In this document: piece after piece, positions 1 to 5,290 of the stretch
Position numbering within the stretch: position 1 is the first letter of the stretch
How the letters are laid out: every line of letters starts with the position of its first letter
Assembly: GCA_947177315.1 (NCBI GenBank)
Contig: CAMWTX010000111.1
Location: 1 to 5,623, forward strand
DNA: 5,623 nucleotides
Origin: an uncultured Bacteroidales bacterium
Lineage (GTDB): Bacteria; Bacteroidota; Bacteroidia; Bacteroidales; P3
Direction of reading: 5' to 3'
Position numbers and translations under genes: made by a program
Notes under the pieces: generated by a model
Database searches by the model: none
The model's input: the letters and a program-made list of their open reading frames with translations, nothing else
What the model was told of the DNA's origin: nothing

Positions 1-821
1 AGTTTAAGCTTACCGATGCGCCCGAAAACTCCATGTCGATGCGGCTCATGGATATGTTCACGCCCATCGGCAAGGGGCAGCGCGGGCTTATCGTGGCGCC
101 TCCGAAAACCGGTAAGACCGTTCTGCTGAAACAACTGGCCAACGCCATCGCCCACAACCACCCGGAAGTCTATATCATCGTGCTTCTCATCGACGAACGT
201 CCCGAAGAAGTTACCGATATGCAGCGCAGCGTAAAAGCCGAAGTAATCGCCTCCACTTTCGACGAACCGGCCGAACGCCACGTAAAGATCGCCAACATCG
301 TGCTTGAAAAAGCCAAACGTCTGGTGGAATGCAAACACGACGTGCTGATCGTCCTCGACTCCATCACCCGTCTGGCGCGTGCCTACAATACCGTAAGCCC
401 CGCTTCGGGCAAGGTGCTCTCCGGCGGTGTGGAAGCCAACGCCCTGCAGAAGCCCAAACGCTTTTTCGGCGCGGCGCGCAAGATCGAGAACGGCGGATCG
501 CTCACCATTATCGCCACCGCCCTTACCGAAACCAACTCGCGTATGGACGAAGTGATCTTTGAAGAATTCAAGGGTACGGGCAATATGGAAATCCAGCTTG
601 ACCGCAAGATCTCCAACCGCCGCATCTTCCCGGCCATCGACATCGTGGCCTCCAGCACCCGCCGCGACGACTTGTTGCAAGACAAGGACATCCGCCAGAA
701 GGTATGGATTCTGCGAAATCACTTTGCCGACATGACCCCGGTGGAAACGATGGAATTCCTCAACACCCGTCTGCCGCAGACCACCGACAACGAAGAATTT
801 CTGGCTTCGATGAACAGTTAG
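1..821 (+). CDS. rho: Transcription termination factor Rho, C-terminal part (5' end outside window)
   Basis: This is the ATPase motor half of Rho, the hexameric RNA helicase that ends transcription on untranslated RNA. The frame is open from base 3, so the gene runs in from the left; the ATG at 33 is internal and is not the start. Numbering from that internal Met, the Walker A loop PPKTGKT is at 23-29. It is followed by the LIDERPEEVTDMQRSV segment, a Walker B-like VLIVLDSITRLARAYN, the Q-loop region SGKVLSGGVEANALQKPKRF, and the R-loop EEFKGTGNME. The family-typical C-terminus ends in NEEFLASMNS. Motifs and spacing match Rho closely throughout (established family knowledge). The N-terminal RNA-binding domain, and any insertion there of the kind seen in some phyla, is not visible. 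The stop at 819-821 lies 2 nt before ispE, so the two are probably co-transcribed. Confidence 0.97.
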   Translation, partial: FKLTDAPENSMSMRLMDMFTPIGKGQRGLIVAPPKTGKTVLLKQLANAIAHNHPEVYIIVLLIDERPEEVTDMQRSVKAEVIASTFDEPAERHVKIANIVLEKAKRLVECKHDVLIVLDSITRLARAYNTVSPASGKVLSGGVEANALQKPKRFFGAARKIENGGSLTIIATALTETNSRMDEVIFEEFKGTGNMEIQLDRKISNRRIFPAIDIVASSTRRDDLLQDKDIRQKVWILRNHFADMTPVETMEFLNTRLPQTTDNEEFLASMNS

Positions 822-823
822 CC

Positions 824-1657
824 ATGCTGTTTTTTCCTCCTGCCAAAATCAACATAGGGCTCCGGATATTGCGTAAGCGTCCCGACGATTACCATGATCT
901 GGAGCTCTCGTTTTTTGCCGTTCCGGAACTTTGCGATGTATTGGAGATAACGCCAGCTCAAAAAGACACCTTTATCTGCGATGGCTTGCCCGTAGCCGGC
1001 GATTCCCAAGACAACCTGGTATTGAAGGCCCTCCGGCTCCTCGACGGCGAATGCCCCGGCAAACGCCCGCCCTGCCGTATCCACCTGCTCAAGAAAATTC
1101 CGATGGGTTCGGGGCTGGGCGGCGGTTCTTCCGATGCCACCCACACGCTTTTGGGCGTGAACCGCGAATTCAATCTAGGATTTCCGCAAGCCCGATTGCA
1201 GGAAATGGCAAGTTCCTTAGGCGCCGACTGCGCTTTCTTTACCCAAAAACAAGCCTGTATCGGCTACGGCAAAGGCGATGAGCTGCATCCCCTGACCACC
1301 GGCCAGAATCAGACCTTTACCCTCGTGGTGGTCGTTCCCGATTTTTCCGTTTCCACCGCACAGGCCTACCGAAACGCACAGCCACAGGAAGGCAGGGCTC
1401 CCTTGGCGGAACTCCTTTCCGCCCCTATCGCCACTTGGAAAGAAACCATCGGAAACGATTTTGAAAAAACGCTCTCTCCCCTTTATCCGCAGATAGATCA
1501 AATCAAGGAACAACTATATAGGGAAGGTGCCTTGTACGCCTCGCTGAGCGGAAGCGGAAGCGCGGTTTTCGGAATTTTCAAGCGGCAGGAAACCAATCTG
1601 GCTTTCAGTTTCCCCAAGTCTTATTTCATTCATCAAAGCAATATTCCAATTCCTTGA
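824..1657 (+). CDS. ispE: 4-diphosphocytidyl-2-C-methyl-D-erythritol kinase (IspE)
   Basis: This 277-residue cytosolic GHMP-family kinase phosphorylates CDP-methylerythritol with ATP, a step of the MEP route to isoprenoid precursors. The three GHMP motifs are in order: PPAKINIGLRIL near residues 5-16 with the conserved Lys at 8; the ATP-binding glycine-rich loop PMGSGLGGGSSDAT at 93-106; and LSGSGSAVFGIF at 241-252. The segment LGADCAFF (132-139) supplies the catalytic Asp, D135. The frame is open further upstream to 704, but that part only overlaps rho and does not resemble IspE. The ATG at 824 puts PAKIN at the usual place and lies 2 nt after the rho stop. No Shine-Dalgarno is visible, so coupling to rho translation is likely (inference). 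The last residues, after about KSYF, look like a short extension that reads into the 3' end of birA on the opposite strand. Confidence 0.96.
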   Translation: MLFFPPAKINIGLRILRKRPDDYHDLELSFFAVPELCDVLEITPAQKDTFICDGLPVAGDSQDNLVLKALRLLDGECPGKRPPCRIHLLKKIPMGSGLGGGSSDATHTLLGVNREFNLGFPQARLQEMASSLGADCAFFTQKQACIGYGKGDELHPLTTGQNQTFTLVVVVPDFSVSTAQAYRNAQPQEGRAPLAELLSAPIATWKETIGNDFEKTLSPLYPQIDQIKEQLYREGALYASLSGSGSAVFGIFKRQETNLAFSFPKSYFIHQSNIPIP

Positions 1658-2378
1658 TGTCCGCACGGAGCCAGGAACCGTTGCGCTTTTCCAGCACCAA
1701 ACGCCCGTCCTCATCCACATTCCGGATACAGGCGTTCACTTTTGAAGCCCGATAGACGAAATCCCGCCACCGGTCTTTGAACAGCAGCCCCGCCAAGTAT
1801 TCATTCCTCCACTCCTGCAATCTGCCTTGTCCGTAGGTCTGCCTAAACTCCGCATAACAAGACTGCATGCTTTCCGCCAGTTTTCCAACCTCCGCCTGCA
1901 AATCGCGCCGCTTTCCGTCTATGCGGAACAAAGACACCGCGCGCGGCAGTTCCGGCGGAAACTCCGCCTGGTTCACATTCAGACCCACCCCGAAACAAAC
2001 CCTTTCCACCTGGCCCGAGACAACGGAAGATTCCAATAACAGTCCGGCCATTTTCCCATTCCGGAAATAAAGGTCATTGGGCCATTTGAGGAAGAAACCG
2101 CCGCCTTGGGCACGGGCATACCGCAACACGCCAAGACTCAAGGCCATATTGAGAAAAAACAGATGTTCCGCCTTCAAGAACCGGGGCGCAAAGACAAACG
2201 TGGCCGAAATATTCTCGTTCTCGCCGCCGAACCAACCGTTTCCCCGCTGCCCCCGGCCCTGTTGCTGGCAGAACGTATAGACCACCTCCATGCAGGCCTC
2301 GTTTTCCAAAGGCGGCAAGGCCTTGGCCAAATCCTGCGTGGAGACTTCCGTCCGGAAATGATAATGGAATCCGCTCAA
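1626..2378 (-). CDS. birA: Biotin--[acetyl-CoA-carboxylase] ligase, catalytic-only type (BirA)
   Basis: Biotin protein ligase makes biotinyl-AMP and transfers biotin to the lysine of carrier proteins such as acetyl-CoA carboxylase BCCP. In 250 residues the catalytic domain shows VSTQDLAK at 12-19 (the usual STN-type motif), GRGQRGN at 41-47 (the biotinyl-AMP loop), KWPND at 98-102, GKMAGLLLE at 108-116 with the conserved Lys 109, and GVGLNVNQ at 130-137. A small C-terminal domain follows. There is no N-terminal helix-turn-helix, so it is a group I ligase and probably not a repressor. The start is read as TTG at 2376-2378: no in-frame ATG precedes the STQ motif, the next Met is residue 30, and TTG lies 2 nt after the pcm stop. 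It is the last gene of the leftward run, and its 3' end overlaps ispE by 32 bp, tail to tail. Confidence 0.94.
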   Translation of the reverse strand: MSGFHYHFRTEVSTQDLAKALPPLENEACMEVVYTFCQQQGRGQRGNGWFGGENENISATFVFAPRFLKAEHLFFLNMALSLGVLRYARAQGGGFFLKWPNDLYFRNGKMAGLLLESSVVSGQVERVCFGVGLNVNQAEFPPELPRAVSLFRIDGKRRDLQAEVGKLAESMQSCYAEFRQTYGQGRLQEWRNEYLAGLLFKDRWRDFVYRASKVNACIRNVDEDGRLVLEKRNGSWLRADIKELEYCFDE

Positions 2379-2380
2379 GA

Positions 2381-3025
2381 CTATTCCGATTTTTGGCTCA
2401 GCATCGGCACAAAGGTAAAGTCGCCGTGTTCGCTCGTTTCCATTTCGGTTTCGGAAATGCGCACCACCTTGGTCATAATCTGATTGGGCGAACCCAAAGG
2501 TATCACCATGATGCCGCCCACCGCCAGCTGTGCGAACAACTCTTTGGGGAACTCGGCCGCCCCGCAGGTTACCAAAATGCGGTCAAAAGGCGCGAACTGC
2601 GACAGGCCTTTGTAGCCGTCGCCGTAAAAACAATGGATACGGCTCTTGAACGACTCGAAAAGAGCCTTGGTTTTGACATACAGGTTGCGTTGGCGTTCAA
2701 TCGTATAGACTTCCGCGCCCAACTTGTCCAAAATCATCGACTGGTAGCCCGAACCCGTGCCCACTTCCAATATCCTCGCTCCGGGAAACACCTCCAGCAA
2801 CGCGCTCTGGCTTGCCACAGTAAGCGGCCTTGAAATCGTCTGTCCTTCCCCGATCGGGATGGCGATATCCTGATAGGCGCGCGCATCGAAAACCGAATCC
2901 AAAAAACAATGGCGGGGAACCGCCCCGATGGCCTCCAAAACCGCCGCATCGTCGGCACCTTTCCTACGCAGCTCGTCCACCAGACGCTGCCGCATTCCTT
3001 TATGTCGAAACGTATCCTGTTGCAT
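2381..3025 (-). CDS. pcm: Protein-L-isoaspartate O-methyltransferase (PCM/PIMT)
   Basis: This 214-residue enzyme methylates L-isoaspartyl residues with S-adenosylmethionine, starting repair of age-damaged proteins in the cytosol. Family landmarks in order are AVPRHCFLD at 35-43, the active-site segment IGEGQTISRP at 58-67 (conserved Ser 65), the SAM-binding motif ILEVGTGSGYQ at 85-95, the acidic residue ending YTIE at 110, YGDGYKG at 134-140, FDRILVTCGA at 147-156, VIPLG at 174-178 and the closing FVPML at 205-209. Total length is typical. An in-frame extension up to 3124 exists, but it only overlaps the end of the sugar transferase gene and is not PCM-like. The ATG at 3023-3025 lies 2 nt after that gene's stop; Met 11 is a possible alternative start. 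No Shine-Dalgarno is visible. The birA TTG follows 2 nt after the pcm stop. Confidence 0.95.
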   Translation of the reverse strand: MQQDTFRHKGMRQRLVDELRRKGADDAAVLEAIGAVPRHCFLDSVFDARAYQDIAIPIGEGQTISRPLTVASQSALLEVFPGARILEVGTGSGYQSMILDKLGAEVYTIERQRNLYVKTKALFESFKSRIHCFYGDGYKGLSQFAPFDRILVTCGAAEFPKELFAQLAVGGIMVIPLGSPNQIMTKVVRISETEMETSEHGDFTFVPMLSQKSE

Positions 3026-3027
3026 CG

Positions 3028-3948
3028 CTATTTTCCGATTCCGTACAGCACCACGCGCACGGTACGCCCCAAAATCCGCACGTCTTCGCGCAAAGAAAGC
3101 CGTTGCAGGTAGTCGATATCGCACGAAAGCCGCACCACCATCTGCCGCACGTCTTCGGCATATCCGAAAGTGGTGATGCCCAACGAACTGATACCGGGCT
3201 TTATGGCGAACAAAAGCGAATAATAAGGCGCCTGTTTTTCTATTTTTCCGATAAAATAATCCCGTTCGGGGCGATAGCCCACCACCGACATATCGCCTTT
3301 CAAGGCATTGTACAGCTGCGGCAGTTCATCCAGGCGGAACTTGCGCATGATGTTTCCCCAAGGGGTAATCCGTGCATCGCCCGCATGGGAGAGCCGGGGA
3401 ACGGAATCCTCGGCATCCACCCGCATGGAACGGAACTTATAGATTCGGAAAGGCTCTCCGTCTTTGCCAATACGCTCCTGACTGTAAAATACAGGGCCTT
3501 TCGAACCAACCTTGACCAAAACGGCGCACAGCAGGAACAAGGGAGAACACAGCAAAAAGCCCAAAACCGAAGCCACAATATCGAAAGCGCGCTTTACAAT
3601 CCGTTGCCCCAACGGCATCCGCCGAAAAGAAAAACAGGCAAAATCCACGCCCTCCACCTGCCGGAAGCAGGATTCGGGCAGATGCCAGTAGCGCGCCTCC
3701 GGGCAGGCGATGCCCACCCGATAACGGGAACGTTTGGAAAGAACACGGAATAAACGGGGCAGCTGCGCGCATTGCACCTCATCCGGCAAACCGTACATTT
3801 CTCCGTAGCGGCCGCTCCCGTCCATGGCAGACAGGCATTCCTTCCATGTTTCGGCATAAAAGACCTCTCCCCCGCAGCGAGCCTGCATGCGGTAAAAAAA
3901 ATCGAGCGCGCCCCGCGCCTTTCCCCATATCCAGACACACTCGCTCAT
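3028..3948 (-). CDS. Bacterial sugar transferase (monotopic phosphoglycosyl transferase) with unusual N-terminal region
   Basis: This family moves a sugar phosphate from a nucleotide sugar to undecaprenyl phosphate, the first membrane step in making surface glycans. Of 306 residues, about 118-306 is the sugar transferase domain (PF02397 type). It has KRAFDIV, then a hydrophobic re-entrant helix at 122-147 with the Ser-Pro break at 135-136, then GPVFYSQERIG at 151-161, FRIYKFRSM at 167-175, and LDELPQLYNALKGDMSVVGYRPE at 206-228. In that last stretch D207 and E208 form the catalytic dyad. The tail (KPGISSLGITTFGYAEDV and on) follows a form I associate with Bacteroidota homologues. Residues 1-110 lack the four membrane helices of WbaP-like enzymes and match nothing I recognise. 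The ATG lies 1 nt after the preceding stop, and pcm follows after 2 nt. The sugar substrate cannot be read from the sequence. Confidence 0.92.
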   Translation of the reverse strand: MSECVWIWGKARGALDFFYRMQARCGGEVFYAETWKECLSAMDGSGRYGEMYGLPDEVQCAQLPRLFRVLSKRSRYRVGIACPEARYWHLPESCFRQVEGVDFACFSFRRMPLGQRIVKRAFDIVASVLGFLLCSPLFLLCAVLVKVGSKGPVFYSQERIGKDGEPFRIYKFRSMRVDAEDSVPRLSHAGDARITPWGNIMRKFRLDELPQLYNALKGDMSVVGYRPERDYFIGKIEKQAPYYSLLFAIKPGISSLGITTFGYAEDVRQMVVRLSCDIDYLQRLSLREDVRILGRTVRVVLYGIGK

Positions 3949-3949
3949 A

Positions 3950-4861
3950 TCACAACAAAATGTGCTTTATCTGAAACAAAACCTCCTGCACCTGCCCGCT
4001 TTCCGAAAAATTGAGGCTGCCCTGCCTTCCGCAGCGGAAAGCCTGCGTAAAGAACTGCAAATCGTGGGTCAGAAAATCCTCGTCCAGACCCTCCTGGCGT
4101 TCCACCGCTATTTTCTTGCGGTTCGAAAAACGGCGGGCATCCTGCCATTCAAGCCCGAATCCCACAAAATCCAAATCCACAATCGCTTCCGACTGAATGC
4201 AACGCATCAGTCCCTTTTCGACCGGCATCACGTTATTCAGCCAGAATTCCGCCAGCAGTCCCGAAAAGAACTCGATTTCCATCTGCGCCGAAAAGCCTCC
4301 GCCGCCCTCCGTGCCCACCTTGCGCGCCCTTACCGCCTTCACTTCGGTCTTTTCCAACGAAAGCACCCGGTCTATATAAGGAAACAAATCGTGATCCAAG
4401 GCATATTCCAAGCCTGATGAACCGGGCACGGAAAGTTCGGTTCTCACCATACGCACCTGCCGCAGGTAAGGCAAGGCCGCCAGCCATACCGGATGCTTGC
4501 GCCCGGCATGCGCCACCTGGGTGCACACCCGCGCTTCCTCGGCCAAAGCCGCCAACTTGCGCACCTTAGCCCCCGCCGTGCTCAACGGCCAGTCGCTCCA
4601 AACCGACTTGCCCTGCCGCAACAAAGAAGAAATATAGTCGAAACGCTGTTCGGGACGGCCTCCCACCACCACCAGATCGGCATCGCAGGCCAACTGTTGC
4701 GGAGAACTATAGACCCGGGGCAAGCCGTCCGCTCCCCCGCCCTGCAAGGCACCCGAATCGGAGGTAAGGCAATAGCCCACCCATTCCGATCCCTTGAGGT
4801 GGGAAAGGCTTTGCGCGTAGCGGCGCAACTCGTAATCGGCTGCAAAAAGGGCAATTTTCAT
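3950..4861 (-). CDS. Divergent Gfo/Idh/MocA-fold protein, cofactor motifs degenerate
   Basis: This 303-residue protein follows the layout of Gfo/Idh/MocA NAD(P)-dependent sugar oxidoreductases. An N-terminal Rossmann-like half (1-120) includes ADLVVVGGRPEQRFDYISSLLRQGKSVW. A linker like HAGRKHPVWLAALPYL (118-133) and a C-terminal alpha/beta half follow, containing DHDLFPYID at 156-164, where H157 may be the catalytic-type His. Two hallmarks are changed. The usual GxGxxG after strand 1 reads FAADYE (6-11), with no glycine. The EKP motif reads SDWP (89-92), with Trp at the Lys position. It may be non-catalytic, bind a cofactor differently or have another role (inference). The start is set at ATG 4859-4861, which opens directly on the first beta strand; an in-frame TTG two codons upstream is less likely. 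It is the first gene of the leftward run, 1 nt before the sugar transferase, suggesting a shared role in a surface glycan. Confidence 0.8.
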   Translation of the reverse strand: MKIALFAADYELRRYAQSLSHLKGSEWVGYCLTSDSGALQGGGADGLPRVYSSPQQLACDADLVVVGGRPEQRFDYISSLLRQGKSVWSDWPLSTAGAKVRKLAALAEEARVCTQVAHAGRKHPVWLAALPYLRQVRMVRTELSVPGSSGLEYALDHDLFPYIDRVLSLEKTEVKAVRARKVGTEGGGGFSAQMEIEFFSGLLAEFWLNNVMPVEKGLMRCIQSEAIVDLDFVGFGLEWQDARRFSNRKKIAVERQEGLDEDFLTHDLQFFTQAFRCGRQGSLNFSESGQVQEVLFQIKHILL

Positions 4862-4867
4862 CGTCAA

Positions 4868-4879
4868 ACGGCAAAAATA
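4868..4879 (-). promoter_or_regulatory. Candidate Bacteroidota -7 box for the leftward four-gene run
   Basis: On the minus strand, 4879 down to 4872 reads TATTTTTG, an exact TAnnTTTG match. No clear TTTG/TTG -33 element lies 19-21 nt further upstream. Transcription would begin near 4866, leaving only about 5 nt of leader before the ATG at 4861. The box match is seen directly; promoter activity is inferred. Confidence 0.45.
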
Positions 4880-4956
4880 GACTATAAAGGAAGCCTTTTA
4901 ACATCACCCCCTTTCTTCTTTTCAACGGAAAAATGTGCATAAAGCCGTTTTTAAAA

Positions 4957-4990
4957 TTGTTGGCAGGCTCATTTAGTTTTTATACTTTTG
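4957..4990 (+). promoter_or_regulatory. Bacteroidota-type promoter for the ferredoxin gene
   Basis: The sequence TACTTTTG at 4983-4990 exactly matches the -7 consensus TAnnTTTG. A TTG at 4960-4962 (another at 4957-4959) gives a 20-nt spacer, matching the -33 TTTG position except for its first T. The region just upstream (about 4945-4956) is AT-rich. The predicted start near 4996 gives a short A-rich leader of roughly 24 nt before the ATG at 5020. This is the best promoter in the window. Confidence 0.75.
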
Positions 4991-5019
4991 CTCCTACAAA
5001 ACCTTAAAAACTCAAAAAA

Positions 5020-5187
5020 ATGGCTTACAAAATTTCTGACAGCTGCGTAGCTTGCGGGTCTTGCATCGACGAATGCCCCATGGAAGCTATTAGCGCCGGG
5101 GACATCTACTCCATAGATCCGGACAAGTGCACCGAATGCGGTACCTGCGCCGGTGTTTGCCCCAATGAAGCGATCGCTTTGGCGTAG
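5020..5187 (+). CDS. 2[4Fe-4S] ferredoxin, clostridial type
   Basis: This 55-residue cytosolic electron carrier has two ferredoxin cluster motifs: C9, C12, C15, C19-P20 and C37, C40, C43, C47-P48. The CxxCxxCxxxCP spacing is perfect in both halves and binds two low-potential [4Fe-4S] clusters (family knowledge). The two halves are an internal duplication, each ending in a CPxEAI segment (CPMEAI and CPNEAI). The length matches clostridial-type ferredoxins, which commonly serve pyruvate:ferredoxin and related 2-oxoacid oxidoreductases; a partner is not visible here. The ATG follows an A-rich stretch with no Shine-Dalgarno. The gene is monocistronic, with its own promoter just upstream and an intrinsic terminator 19 nt after the stop. 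A minimum-length cutoff of 60 codons would miss it. Confidence 0.96.
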   Translation: MAYKISDSCVACGSCIDECPMEAISAGDIYSIDPDKCTECGTCAGVCPNEAIALA

Positions 5188-5206
5188 TTTCATCGCGCAT
5201 GCAGAC

Positions 5207-5245
5207 AAAAAGGCGGTCGGCTGAATGCTTGACCGCCTTTTTTTT
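5207..5245 (+). terminator. Intrinsic terminator after the ferredoxin gene
   Basis: The arms AAAAAGGCGGTC (5207-5218) and GACCGCCTTTTT (5231-5242) form a 12-bp perfect stem, with a GC-rich 7-bp core, around a 12-nt loop. A run of eight T's (5238-5245) forms the tail. The five A's on the left arm would give a U-tract on the opposite strand too, so it could work in both directions. Confidence 0.9.
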
Positions 5246-5246
5246 G

Positions 5247-5254
5247 TAAATTTG
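5247..5254 (+). promoter_or_regulatory. Candidate -7 box for the Sua5/YrdC-type gene
   Basis: TAAATTTG is an exact TAnnTTTG match starting 2 nt after the terminator T-run. Transcription would start near 5260, about 30 nt before the ATG at 5291. No good -33 TTG lies at the standard spacing: that position falls inside the terminator loop, and the nearest TTG (5229-5231) leaves only 15 nt. The call rests mainly on the -7 box and its position. Confidence 0.55.
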
Positions 5255-5290
5255 CCCTTACGCGGTTCCGCCGCATAAAACACATCCGCC

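Noticed and set aside
704..823. Upstream extension of ispE into rho (start at 704)
   Set aside because: The extra 40 residues are just the rho 3' end read in another frame. IspE homologues start close to PAKIN, which fits ATG 824.
3026..3124. N-terminal extension of pcm
   Set aside because: It overlaps the conserved end of the sugar transferase, is Arg-rich and not PCM-like, and a good ATG at 3025 sits 2 nt after the upstream stop.
2830..3753. A 307-codon open frame on the + strand
   Set aside because: It lies antisense to the clear sugar transferase and pcm genes. Its translation is rich in His, Pro, Arg and Gln with no domain pattern, as expected for a shadow of a moderately GC-rich coding strand.
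3962..4417. A 151-codon + strand frame, and the similar 4493-4942 frame
   Set aside because: Both are antisense to the Gfo/Idh/MocA-fold gene, whose own translation has recognisable family layout; the antisense products show none.
4885..4900. Short inverted repeat (AAAGG, spacer AAG, CCTTT) between the divergent promoters
   Set aside because: It is only a 5-bp AT-leaning stem with a 3-nt spacer, easily found by chance, and shows no second copy or T-run. Not supported as an operator or terminator.
5037..5160. Repeated Cys codon pattern in the ferredoxin as a possible DNA repeat
   Set aside because: It is explained by the ancient two-fold protein duplication of 2[4Fe-4S] ferredoxins; the DNA copies have diverged.
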